64,000 bases of DNA from Xiamenia xianingshaonis (GTDB taxonomy: Bacteria > Actinomycetota > Coriobacteriia > Coriobacteriales > Eggerthellaceae): NCBI RefSeq assembly GCF_017945865.1, contig NZ_CP072829.1, positions 1,116,001-1,180,000 of the forward strand, given 5' to 3'. Positions 25,254 to 33,728 of the stretch are shown here, one piece after another. Numbering within the stretch: the first letter of the stretch is position 1; every line of letters starts with the position of its first letter. Made by a program: the position numbers and the translations under genes. The notes under the pieces were generated by a model. That model had not been told where the DNA came from, ran no database searches, and worked only from the letters and a program-made list of their open reading frames with translations.

Positions 25254-26994
25254 CGAAGCCCCCTTTGTCCGTCGATACGATGCAGCCGAACGCGCAGTAC
25301 TGGGCGCACTGTCCGCAGCCGATGCACGATCCTTCGTCGATAAACGCCACGCCCAGCTCGGGGTCTTTCGAGATGGCCGGACATCCCAGCGTAGAGCACA
25401 CGCCGCAGGCCGTGCATGCGGCCGTGACCTCGTAAGGCGCCTTGCGGATGCGGTCAATGAGCACGCACGGGCTGCGGAAGACGACGACGGACAGCTCTTC
25501 GTTCGCCGCTGCCGCCTTGAGCGCGCTGCGGACCGCCTTTGCGTCGTTGGGATCGACCGTGCGCACGTCTTCGACGCCGATCGCATGCAAAATGCCTTCC
25601 AAATCCAGCTCGCGGCTGGGACGACCCTGCAGCGTCTCGCCGTTGAAGGGGTTGCCCTGCCGGCCGGTCATGGCGGTGGTGCGGTTGTCCAGAATGCACA
25701 CGTTGCCGCCGCCGCGGTTGTACACCGTGGAGATGAGCGAGGAAAGCCCCGAATGCCCAAAGGTGGAATCGCCGATGACGGCGAAGACGGGACGATGCTC
25801 GGTGCCGGCAAGCGCCAGCTCGAAGCCGTGGGACATCGACACGGAAGCGCCCATGTCGATGGTGGTGTCCATGGCCAGAAGCGGCGGCAGGGCGCCGAGC
25901 GTGTAGCAGCCGATGTCGCCGGTGACGATGGCCTTCATGCGGGCGAGCTCTTTGAACACGAGCCGGTGCGGGCAGCCCGCGCACAGCGCCGGCGGGCGTC
26001 CCGGCACGTCGGCGGGAGCCTCGGCGTGCGCCGGCGCGTCCAGCCCGAACGCAGCCGCCACGAGCCCGGGCGACAGCTCGCCGTCGCGCGGCAGCGGGGC
26101 GGGCGTGGCGGCCACGCAGATGCCGCAGGCCGCCACGTTGTCATGCAGATAGGTGGAAGCCTCCTCGACGACGTAGAGGCTTTCCACGGCGTCGGCGAAG
26201 TCGCGCAGCGCGCGTGCCGGCAGCGGCCAGGTGACGCCGAGCTTGAACACCGACGCCTCGGGCAGCGCCTCGCGCACGTGCTGGTAGACGGCGCCCGCGC
26301 ACACGACGCCCACGGACGCGTCGCGCATCTCGACGCGGTTGTACGGGCAGGTCTCCACCCATTCGGACAGCTTGTCGATGCGCTCGAGCTGCACCTTGCG
26401 GCGCGGCTTGGCATACGCCGGCATCATGACCCACTTCGCCGGGTTCGACTCGAAGGGCGCCAGGTCGCGCTCGGTGCGCTGCCCGCATTCGACCGGCGTG
26501 CGCGTATGCGACACGCGCACCGTCGAGCGGATGAACACCGGCACGTCGAAGCGCTCGGACACCTCGTACGCCTCGCGCGTGAACGCGAGCGCTTCGGCGG
26601 AGTCGGCCGGGTCCAACATGGGAATGGCCGCCGCTTTCGCGTACCAGTGGGAATCTTGTTCGTTTTGGGACGAATACATGCCCGGGTCGTCGGCGGCGAG
26701 CACCACCATGCCGCCCCCTACGCCCGAGTAAGCCGCGGTAAACAACGGATCGGCCGCCACGTTCACGCCGACGTGCTTCATCGTCGACAGCACGCGTGCG
26801 CCGGCCGCCGATGCTCCGACAGCCACTTCCACGGCCACCTTCTCGTTCACGGCCCATTCGGCGTACACGCCTTCTTTTGCGCCGAACGCCTCCATCGTCT
26901 CGGTCGACGGGGTGCCCGGATACGCCGCGCCGATGCGTGCGCCCGCCTCCCACGCTCCCTGCGCGATGGCCTCGTTGCCAGACAACAGTTCCAT
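25246..26994 (-). CDS. iorA: indolepyruvate ferredoxin oxidoreductase subunit alpha
   Basis: 582 residues, TPP-dependent. The N-terminal pyrimidine-binding domain begins MELLSGNEAIAQGAWEAG; the TPP pyrophosphate site has GDSTFGHSGLSSLI and a following NRTTAMTGRQ. Two 4Fe-4S clusters are at the C terminus (CTACGVCSTLGC and CIGCGQCAQYC). It decarboxylates arylpyruvate and passes electrons to ferredoxin. GAAAGGGAG precedes the ATG, and it is the first gene of iorA-iorB-ACT-paaK. Complete. Confidence 0.95.
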   Translation of the reverse strand: MELLSGNEAIAQGAWEAGARIGAAYPGTPSTETMEAFGAKEGVYAEWAVNEKVAVEVAVGASAAGARVLSTMKHVGVNVAADPLFTAAYSGVGGGMVVLAADDPGMYSSQNEQDSHWYAKAAAIPMLDPADSAEALAFTREAYEVSERFDVPVFIRSTVRVSHTRTPVECGQRTERDLAPFESNPAKWVMMPAYAKPRRKVQLERIDKLSEWVETCPYNRVEMRDASVGVVCAGAVYQHVREALPEASVFKLGVTWPLPARALRDFADAVESLYVVEEASTYLHDNVAACGICVAATPAPLPRDGELSPGLVAAAFGLDAPAHAEAPADVPGRPPALCAGCPHRLVFKELARMKAIVTGDIGCYTLGALPPLLAMDTTIDMGASVSMSHGFELALAGTEHRPVFAVIGDSTFGHSGLSSLISTVYNRGGGNVCILDNRTTAMTGRQGNPFNGETLQGRPSRELDLEGILHAIGVEDVRTVDPNDAKAVRSALKAAAANEELSVVVFRSPCVLIDRIRKAPYEVTAACTACGVCSTLGCPAISKDPELGVAFIDEGSCIGCGQCAQYCAFGCIVSTDKGGFDD

Positions 26995-27119
26995 AGGCTC
27001 CCTTTCTCTGGATGCTTGGAAGGCCGATTATAGAACAACGGTTGCGACAAGGGCCGCCCAAGGCCTGCTTTTCTGGCAAGCGAACCCCCGCGCGTCAGAT
27101 TGCGGGGAAGCGACCTGAA

Positions 27120-27171
27120 ACCTGCGCAAACCGCCCAGCGTTCGCTTCGGGCCGGGCGGGCTTGCGCAGGT
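27120..27171 (-). terminator. hairpin after the FHA gene
   Basis: ACCTGCGCAA pairs with TTGCGCAGGT, extended by CCGCCC/GGGCGG, with a loop of about 17 bases. It ends the pgsA-vanW-dacA-FHA transcript. No T-run, so efficiency is uncertain. Confidence 0.6.
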
Positions 27172-27185
27172 CGGTTGCAAGCCGT

Positions 27186-27626
27186 CTATTCTTCTTTGTA
27201 GACGAGACAGAACGTGCCGATCTGCAGGATGTCGCCGTCTTGCAGCACGTGGCTTTCGATGTTCTTGTTGTTCACCCACACGCCGTTGAACGAGTTGCGG
27301 TCGCGGATGATGTAGCCGTTTTCCAAAGGCTCGATGACCGCATGGTCGCGCGAGACGGTCATGTCGTTCAAGAAGATGCCGCAGTGCGGGTTGCGCCCAA
27401 CGGTGCACACGTCGTCTCCCAGGCGAAACACGATCCCCGACTGCGGGCCGCGCACCACGTGCAGCACGCCTTGCGCCCGCTCGGCCATCACGGGCGCGAC
27501 GGGGTCGTCCTCGAAGCGGATCGGCTCGAAGCGCTGGGTGGCGCCGACCAGGTTGAACCCGCAGGCGGGGCATACGGCAACGCCCTGCGCCACTTCGGTG
27601 CTGCACACCGGACATTGAATGGACAT
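27186..27626 (-). CDS. zinc-ribbon and FHA-domain protein
   Basis: 146 residues. The N-terminal zinc ribbon has CPVC and CPAC (residues 5-22). The FHA domain (about 65-140) contains VGRNPHCGIFLNDMTVSRDHA and NSFNGVWVNN, which hold phosphothreonine. FHA proteins of actinobacteria bind targets of Ser/Thr kinases; no kinase is encoded in this window. It is 15 bases after dacA and shares its transcript, suggesting a link to envelope control. The phosphate-binding Arg, Ser and His residues are intact. Confidence 0.88.
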   Translation of the reverse strand: MSIQCPVCSTEVAQGVAVCPACGFNLVGATQRFEPIRFEDDPVAPVMAERAQGVLHVVRGPQSGIVFRLGDDVCTVGRNPHCGIFLNDMTVSRDHAVIEPLENGYIIRDRNSFNGVWVNNKNIESHVLQDGDILQIGTFCLVYKEE

Positions 27627-27641
27627 GCTCTTCCCTCTTTC

Positions 27642-29066
27642 TTACGAGCTCTGAGAGCTTTGGCTGGTCTTGTCTACGATCAGGGGCGTTTCGTTCACGA
27701 CAACGTTTTCCGCCGTCTGGCTTCCGCCGGTGATGCCGCGAACGAGGCGCTCCCACCAGATCGTCACGCCCTCGATGAAGTTCGGGGCCGCCACGTCTTC
27801 GGTCGCCACGAGGTCCATTTCGGCCACCACGTTGTTGCGCTGGGAAAACGTGATGACGCCGACCTTGTCGCCTGCGCGCACCGTTCCGTCAGGCTGCAGG
27901 AACTCGACCGATTGGCTGACGTTGCCGTTCAGGTCGAACACCTCGATGGCGGCGTCGGGGTCGGCCAGCGTGGCGGGGACCGTCTTGTCGATCCAGGCGT
28001 TGCAGGCAACGTAGGCGATGAGCGGAACCTCTTGCCCGTCCATCGTAACCGACTGGACGCTGTGAGCCAAGGGATAAGTCTTCAGATGGTCGTACACCCA
28101 CGACGTGAGCGTTTCGGCATCGACGAAGCGCTGCTCTTCAGACGACGAATTAAGCACGGCGGCGTACAGCTCCAGGCCGTCTTTGTTCGTGGCGGCCGAA
28201 AAACAGGCGCCGGCAAGTTCGGTGAAGCCGGTCTTCACGCCGATGGCGTATTCGCTGTAGTCGGGAAACTGGTCGGTCGCTTCCAGGTACACCTCTGTCG
28301 GCTCGCCGCCGCGCGTCACCGTGATGGTAGTGTCGCCCAAGGCGACGTCCTCGCGGAACACGTCGTTTTGCATGGCGTAGCGGATGAGGCTCGCCACGTC
28401 TTTCGCGCAGCTGTGCAGGTTGCCGGCATGTTCGTCGAAGTCGAGGCCATGGGGATTTTCGTACACGCTGTCGACCGCCCCCAGCTCGGCCGCCTTGGCG
28501 TTCATGGCCGCCACGAAGGCGGCTTCGGCCGATTCGGCCTGGTACGTGCCGTTGTCGAGATAGATCTGCCCCAGCGTTTCGGCCAACGCCACCGCCGCGT
28601 CGTTGCCCGACGGCACGAGCAGGGCTTTCAGGGCCGTGTCCACGTCCATTTCGTCGTAGGCCGCAAGCCCCGCCGACGACTCGCCCACCCATGCGGCGGC
28701 CTCGGACACCACGACCGGCGTGTCGAGCGAGATGACGCCCTCGTTGACGGCGTCGAGCACCACGACGGCCGTCATCACCTTGGTGATGGACGCGATCTGC
28801 GCGGGCGTCGTCGCGTCGCGCTCGAAATACACCGTGCCGTCGGCGTCGGTGACCAGGGCGAACTGCGCGTCGATGCTCGGCGCGGCGGCAACGGCCAAAT
28901 CGCGCTGCTCGACCGTTTCGCCGTAGATGACGTCGGCCTTGCGCACGTCGGCGAAGGCCGCGGACGCCGGAGCCGCGATGGTGCACGAAAGCGCGAGCAG
29001 CGCCGCCAGGGCGCACGCCGCCGCGTGGCGGCCAAGATTTCTGCATGAATGCGGTGCGGTGGTCAT
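27642..29066 (-). CDS. dacA: D-alanyl-D-alanine carboxypeptidase
   Basis: 474 residues, peptidase S11 (low-molecular-mass PBP). It trims the terminal D-Ala of peptidoglycan stems outside the membrane. A signal peptide covers about 1-38. Catalytic motifs are Ser93-X-X-Lys96 (ASITK), Ser153-Gly-Asn155 (VPSGND) and Lys278-Thr-Gly (VKTGFTELAG). A PBP5-like C-terminal domain follows, with WWERLVRGI as a possible amphipathic anchor, and a Ser/Gln tail. The ATG has GGAGAGGGG upstream; a longer frame is unlikely. It lies in an envelope operon with vanW and pgsA. Confidence 0.94.
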   Translation of the reverse strand: MTTAPHSCRNLGRHAAACALAALLALSCTIAAPASAAFADVRKADVIYGETVEQRDLAVAAAPSIDAQFALVTDADGTVYFERDATTPAQIASITKVMTAVVVLDAVNEGVISLDTPVVVSEAAAWVGESSAGLAAYDEMDVDTALKALLVPSGNDAAVALAETLGQIYLDNGTYQAESAEAAFVAAMNAKAAELGAVDSVYENPHGLDFDEHAGNLHSCAKDVASLIRYAMQNDVFREDVALGDTTITVTRGGEPTEVYLEATDQFPDYSEYAIGVKTGFTELAGACFSAATNKDGLELYAAVLNSSSEEQRFVDAETLTSWVYDHLKTYPLAHSVQSVTMDGQEVPLIAYVACNAWIDKTVPATLADPDAAIEVFDLNGNVSQSVEFLQPDGTVRAGDKVGVITFSQRNNVVAEMDLVATEDVAAPNFIEGVTIWWERLVRGITGGSQTAENVVVNETPLIVDKTSQSSQSS

Positions 29067-29094
29067 AGGGTCCCCTCTCCCGGATGCCGATCGC

Positions 29095-31425
29095 CTACAT
29101 GACGGCCGCAAAGCCGTCGGTTGCTGCTTGTTGGTAGCTCGTGTCGTAGAATCCGTCGCCGTAGTCGCTTGCATAGCCCGCGTTTGCATCCGCCGTCCAC
29201 GTGCTTGCGTCTCCCCCGTTGTCGACCACGGTGTTCGGCCCCTTCACCACGACTTCGTCAATGGGGCTGTACACGGAAGCGAACAGGTCCTGCCGCACAA
29301 CGGCGCCATCCTTGTCGGTCACCGTTCGCGTGACCGATATTTCCGACCCGTCGGCGCCGGCCGTCTTCACGTAGCTGGTCCCTTCGGCAAGCGTCTCATC
29401 GACCTCTTCAATGGTTTCGTATTCTTCGCCCTCTTCCCAAGCGCCCGTCTCCGACGTAACCGTGTATTCCGGATCGACGCCGTACAGCGTGGCCGTCACG
29501 GCTCCGTCGACGCATTCCATGGCGAGCAGAATGTCGCTGTCGGTGTCGTTTTCCCACTTCAGGTCAAGGTCGGGCCAGCTGACCGCCGCATCGCGCCCCG
29601 GAGGATAGCTGGAGATGTAGAGCGAGTGGTTCGACCGCGACACCACCGGAAGGCCGGCCTCGTACACTGCGTTGAACACGGTGGTGGCCACCTGGCAGAT
29701 GCCGCCGCCGGTCGAGTCGACGTATTCTCCGCCGACGATGGCGCCGGCCTCTTCGAACCCGGCCTCTTCGTTGCAGTCGCCGGCGGTTTCGTTGAACGAC
29801 CAGACCTCGCCCGGCGGCGTGACCGAATTGTTCAGCAGCTCGCTGACCAGCGCGATGTTGTGGTTGCGGTTTTCCGTGCCGGTGCCGGTGGTGAATTCGG
29901 TCGTGAACGACGAAATGGTGCCGACGATGCCGAGGTCGAGCGCTTCAGCGAGGCTGAGGGTCGTCGGAGCCGTGCCTTGCTCGACGTTGATGACGATGTC
30001 GCCGCCCTCGCCCGCCGCATCACCGAACAGGCGCTCCTGCAGGGCGCTCACCGCGTCGGCCACGAGCGGAATGGCCGCAACGTCGGCGGTGTGCACGGTC
30101 ACGTCGTCGCCGTTCACCTCGAAAGACACGCTGACCGGCACGTCGTCTTCCCCTTCCATGTGCGAAAGCAGCGACGGCTTGGCCTTTTTAGCGTCGATAT
30201 ACGCCTTGAGCGTCCAGCCGTCCCCGTTCGGCTCGACGGCGGTGGAAATCCACGCGCCCAGATCGGCGGGCGTCGCGTCCCAGCCCGAGCCGTCGTATTC
30301 GAAGCGCGCGCCGTTGGCTATGGCGGCGTTCACCTGGTCGGCCACGGCCTGCGCCTGCGCCTCGTCGATGCGCAAGGGGGCGTGCTCGACCTGGGCCACG
30401 AACGAGTTTTCCGGGCCGCCGCCGCTGAAGAACGCCTCGGTGAGCCGGTCTTCGAACTTCTCGGTGTTCACCATTTCGCCGGTATGGCCCGGCGTGACCG
30501 ACGCGGTGCCGTCGACCACCTCCACGTCGAAGTCCTCGCGAACCTCCCCGATGGCGCCGTCGATGTCGAGCGCGAGCGCGTCGATGAACGTTTGGTTGTA
30601 GTCCACGTCCACGTCCACGTTCCAGCCGCCAACCATCGCCTGCATCCGCGCCAAAAGCCCGCCGTTTTCACGGCCGACCGCCAAGGCGTTCTCAGCGATG
30701 CGCTCGGCCGGCACGCTGGCGCCCACGTCTTCGGCCGCCACCATCCACGCCTGCTTGTTAGCTCGGGCCTCGTCCACGGCCAGCTGTTCTGCCAGCGCGG
30801 CGTCTTGGGCCGTCGCCACGTCGGCGTCGACCGTGTTTTGCGCCTCTTCGCTCGCAAAGATGACCACGCTGCCCTCGTCGACCTTCGCCCCGTACGCCTC
30901 GTCGACCATCGCGGTGATTTCGTCGGCGTTTTTGCCGGCCACGTCAAGCGAGCCGACCTTCACGCCGGCGTAAGCACGGCCCGAGTTCGCGGCGGCGTCA
31001 AAGACGCCCAGCCCGACGACGAGCACGAGCGCGACGAGCGCCGCCTGCGCCGCATGGCTTTGTCTGAGAAGGGCGCCGACGTTTTTGCCCGCCGCCTGCA
31101 AAAGCAGGATGACGAACACGAGCAGCGTCTTGAGAAACAGCCGCACCGGCGACTTCTTCGACGTGCGAGCAGAGCGTTTCGCCTGCTTGGAAGCTTGGCC
31201 CCACAGCTTGCCGACGGAAATGCCGGGCAGGGCGAGCTTTTGCTTCGGCTTCTTTTGCCGCGGTCCCGCATCCGTCCGGGCATGCGCGCGCGTCACGGCG
31301 GGCTTTGCTGCGGCCGCCTTGCGCGGCGTCTTGGCTGCTGAAGCGGCCGGCTGGCGCACGGCATCTCTTCGCTTCGTCGGCTTGCCGTGCTTCGGAGCGC
31401 CCTTGGGAGTCGTCTCGTTCGCCAT
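29095..31425 (-). CDS. VanW-family protein with peptidoglycan-binding-like repeats
   Basis: 776 residues. A basic Ala/Lys/Pro-rich cytoplasmic tail (1-85) leads to two hydrophobic segments (about 92-112 and 124-142), then a large outer part with two PG_binding_4-like repeats (about 145-440). A VanW domain is near 540-650, recognised by VWSFNETAGDCN, GGGICQVATTVFNAVYEAGL and RSNHSLYISSYPPGRDA. VanW proteins occur with glycopeptide-resistance genes but also widely in cell-wall loci; the biochemical role is unknown. It lies four bases after pgsA. No resistance genes are adjacent, so a housekeeping wall role is likely. Confidence 0.9.
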   Translation of the reverse strand: MANETTPKGAPKHGKPTKRRDAVRQPAASAAKTPRKAAAAKPAVTRAHARTDAGPRQKKPKQKLALPGISVGKLWGQASKQAKRSARTSKKSPVRLFLKTLLVFVILLLQAAGKNVGALLRQSHAAQAALVALVLVVGLGVFDAAANSGRAYAGVKVGSLDVAGKNADEITAMVDEAYGAKVDEGSVVIFASEEAQNTVDADVATAQDAALAEQLAVDEARANKQAWMVAAEDVGASVPAERIAENALAVGRENGGLLARMQAMVGGWNVDVDVDYNQTFIDALALDIDGAIGEVREDFDVEVVDGTASVTPGHTGEMVNTEKFEDRLTEAFFSGGGPENSFVAQVEHAPLRIDEAQAQAVADQVNAAIANGARFEYDGSGWDATPADLGAWISTAVEPNGDGWTLKAYIDAKKAKPSLLSHMEGEDDVPVSVSFEVNGDDVTVHTADVAAIPLVADAVSALQERLFGDAAGEGGDIVINVEQGTAPTTLSLAEALDLGIVGTISSFTTEFTTGTGTENRNHNIALVSELLNNSVTPPGEVWSFNETAGDCNEEAGFEEAGAIVGGEYVDSTGGGICQVATTVFNAVYEAGLPVVSRSNHSLYISSYPPGRDAAVSWPDLDLKWENDTDSDILLAMECVDGAVTATLYGVDPEYTVTSETGAWEEGEEYETIEEVDETLAEGTSYVKTAGADGSEISVTRTVTDKDGAVVRQDLFASVYSPIDEVVVKGPNTVVDNGGDASTWTADANAGYASDYGDGFYDTSYQQAATDGFAAVM

Positions 31426-31429
31426 CGGC

Positions 31430-32089
31430 CTACCTCAATGCTTGCCGTTCGTTCAAGGCTGCCTGCAGCGCCCGCCAGGCCGCCACGATGTAGTAGACGG
31501 TCACGCCGGTCGACAGAACGAGTCCTGCGTAGATGAACCATATGCCCCAGCCGTACGGCCCGCTGCACAGGCCCGGCAGCCACGAAACCTCGACGATGCC
31601 AAGGCCTTCGAACACCGGCATGTTGAGCAGCAGCGCCGCAAACCCGATGAACAGAAGCGTGGTGGCCACTTTGCCGGCGAACACCACCGGCACGCGGATG
31701 CGGTATTTCTTGATGAGAATGCCTCCGCCGATGAGCAAGAACAAGTCGCGCGCCACGACGAAGACGATGACCCAGGCCGGCACGCGCCCGGTCAGGAACA
31801 CGCCGAGCACGCCCGAAATCATGAGCAGGCGGTCGACGGCCGGATCGAGCACCTGGCCGAGCTTCGACACGCAGTTCGTACGCCGCGCCAGCTGGCCGTC
31901 GAGGAAGTCCGTCCCGGCGGCAACGGCGAACACGACGCAGGCCGCCACGTCGTTCCCCTGGGCGAGCAGCACGAAAAAGACCGGGATCATGCACAGCCTG
32001 ACAAAGCTGATGACGTTCGGCGCGGTCAGAATCTTGCTCGTCACCTCTTCAGAGGCGGAATCGGTGGTGGTGTTGTCCGGTTCGCTCAC
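31430..32089 (-). CDS. pgsA: CDP-diacylglycerol-glycerol-3-phosphate 3-phosphatidyltransferase
   Basis: 219 residues from a GTG start behind AAGGAGG (13-base spacing; an earlier ATG lacks any ribosome site). It makes phosphatidylglycerol phosphate in the membrane. The CDP-alcohol phosphotransferase signature D-X2-DG-X2-AR-X8-G-X3-D-X3-D is present as TDFLDGQLARR then GQVLDPAVDR. About five hydrophobic helices follow. Normal length. First gene of the pgsA-vanW-dacA-FHA run. Among family members PgsA rather than cardiolipin synthase fits best, but substrate is by homology. Confidence 0.88.
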   Translation of the reverse strand: MSEPDNTTTDSASEEVTSKILTAPNVISFVRLCMIPVFFVLLAQGNDVAACVVFAVAAGTDFLDGQLARRTNCVSKLGQVLDPAVDRLLMISGVLGVFLTGRVPAWVIVFVVARDLFLLIGGGILIKKYRIRVPVVFAGKVATTLLFIGFAALLLNMPVFEGLGIVEVSWLPGLCSGPYGWGIWFIYAGLVLSTGVTVYYIVAAWRALQAALNERQALR

Positions 32090-32130
32090 GCTTGGCAGAT
32101 GCCCTCCTTGATATGCTGGGTCGCCCATGC

Positions 32131-32172
32131 AAAACGGGCAAGTCCGAGGGCTTGCCCGTCTTCGTTTTTTAT
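32131..32172. terminator. bidirectional terminator between ech and pgsA
   Basis: ACGGGCAAG and CTTGCCCGT form a 9-bp stem with an 8-base loop. There is TTTTT on the plus side and TTTTGC on the minus side. On the minus strand it ends the ech operon and insulates pgsA. Confidence 0.8.
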
Positions 32173-32277
32173 AATTCTAACAGGTTTTCTGTCAGCTGCG
32201 CGCCCATTGCCGTTCTTAACCAGTTTTTCACGGGATCACACAGCGCCGTTTGCAACTTCGCCCGCGCCGGACGTCCG

Positions 32278-32631
32278 TTACGCCTTCTGCGCCTCGGGCA
32301 CGTCGAAGGAATCGAGGTGCTTGCTGGTCGACGGGGCTGTGTAAGTGGGCTCCATGACAAGGCACGTCTTGGGACACTCGCGCACGCAGCTGCCGCATTG
32401 CACGCAAGCGAAGCGGTTGATCGTCCAGGTGCGCTCCGGCTTGTTCACCGCGATGGCGTCGCAGGGGCAGCGCTTCTGGCAGATGCCGCACAGAATGCAT
32501 TTCTGCACGTCGACGACGACATGCCCCTTCAGCCCCGCCGGCGCGGGCTTTTGCTGCGCCGGATACTGGATGGTCTCCGGCTCTTTGAACAGCCCCCGAA
32601 AGGTCATGCCGCCAAGTTTGAATCCGCCCAT
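32278..32631 (-). CDS. echF: Ech-type hydrogenase ferredoxin subunit
   Basis: 117 residues with two 4Fe-4S clusters: CILCGICQKRC followed by CP and CVQCGSCVREC followed by CP, in the NuoI/EchF pattern. It receives electrons from soluble ferredoxin and passes them to the small subunit. No membrane segment. Last gene of the operon, seven bases after echE. Position and size match EchF rather than a HycF-type fusion. Confidence 0.9.
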   Translation of the reverse strand: MGGFKLGGMTFRGLFKEPETIQYPAQQKPAPAGLKGHVVVDVQKCILCGICQKRCPCDAIAVNKPERTWTINRFACVQCGSCVRECPKTCLVMEPTYTAPSTSKHLDSFDVPEAQKA

Positions 32632-32637
32632 GGAAGC

Positions 32638-33726
32638 CTACCTTTCTGTGCAGCTGATGCACGGGTCGATGGTCAGGATGATCATGTTGACGTCCGCCAA
32701 GTCGCAGCCGGCCAGCGCAGTGGTCATGCCGGCGATGTTGATGGACGTTGGCGTGCGGATGCGCATGCGCTCGAGGTACTTCGATCCGTTGCCGCGAGCA
32801 TAGTAGTAGCATTCGCCGCGCGGCTGCTCAAGCACCATGGACGCCTCGGCGCCTGCAGCGGGAGAACCCTTCACCGGCACCGCGATGTCGCCCGACGGAA
32901 TGCCCGCGATAAGCTCTTCGATGATGTCGATGGACTGCAGCACTTCTTTCGCGCGCACCTCCATGCGGCCGTAGCAGTCGCCCGCCGTCGAGGTGATGGG
33001 CTGGAAGTCGGAGAGCTTTCCGTAGGCTCCCATGCCAAGCGTTCGCACGTCGTAGGGCAAGCCCGACGCTCGGACGAACGGCCCCACCATCGAGAGCGCC
33101 CGAGCGTCCTCGAGGGAGATATAGCCCACGCCGTCCGTGCGGTTCCTCACCGACGTGTCCTTCAAAAACGCGTTGCAGATCTTCGCGTAATCGGCCTTGA
33201 TGCCTTCGAGCGTGCTGATGATCTCGCGGAACTGGGCCGCGTCGATGTCGCGCACGACGCCGCCGACGCACACGACCGAAAAGATGACGCGCCCGCCGGT
33301 GGTCTTTTCGAAGATGTTCAGCACGCGCTCGCGCAGACGCCAGCAGTGCATGAACAGGCTTTCAAAGCCGAAGGCGTCGGCGGCAAGCCCCAGCCACAGG
33401 ATATGTGAGTGAACACGTGACAATTCGTGCCAGATCGTGCGCAGATACTCGGCGCGCGGAGGGATCTCCACGCCCATGAGCTCTTCGATCGTCTGGGCGT
33501 ATCCCATGGAATGACCGAAGGCGCAGATGCCGCAGATGCGCTCGGCAACGTAGATGAACTGGTTGTAGTCGCGCGTCTCGACGAGCTTTTCCAGACCGCG
33601 GTGAATGAACCCGATCTGCGGGATGGCCTCGACGACCGTTTCGTCTTCCACAACCAGGTCAAGGTGCAGCGGTTCGGGCAGTACGGGATGCTGGGGGCCG
33701 AACGGGATGACGGTTGCTTTTCCCAT
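32638..33726 (-). CDS. echE: Ech-type NiFe hydrogenase large subunit
   Basis: 362 residues. Both nickel-binding cysteine pairs are present, Cys65/Cys68 in RICGICAFGHS and Cys356/Cys359 in DPCISCTER, so this is a hydrogenase and not a complex I NuoD. The protein ends exactly at the Arg of DPCxxCxxR, so there is no C-terminal peptide for a maturation protease to remove. It reduces protons with ferredoxin electrons or the reverse, coupled to ion movement by EchA/EchB. It lies two bases after the echD stop. NiFe maturation (hyp) genes are not in this window. Confidence 0.95.
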   Translation of the reverse strand: MGKATVIPFGPQHPVLPEPLHLDLVVEDETVVEAIPQIGFIHRGLEKLVETRDYNQFIYVAERICGICAFGHSMGYAQTIEELMGVEIPPRAEYLRTIWHELSRVHSHILWLGLAADAFGFESLFMHCWRLRERVLNIFEKTTGGRVIFSVVCVGGVVRDIDAAQFREIISTLEGIKADYAKICNAFLKDTSVRNRTDGVGYISLEDARALSMVGPFVRASGLPYDVRTLGMGAYGKLSDFQPITSTAGDCYGRMEVRAKEVLQSIDIIEELIAGIPSGDIAVPVKGSPAAGAEASMVLEQPRGECYYYARGNGSKYLERMRIRTPTSINIAGMTTALAGCDLADVNMIILTIDPCISCTER

Positions 33727-33728
33727 GG

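Noticed and set aside
27012-29048. 678-codon plus-strand frame
   Set aside because: Antisense to dacA and the FHA gene, which have full catalytic motifs.
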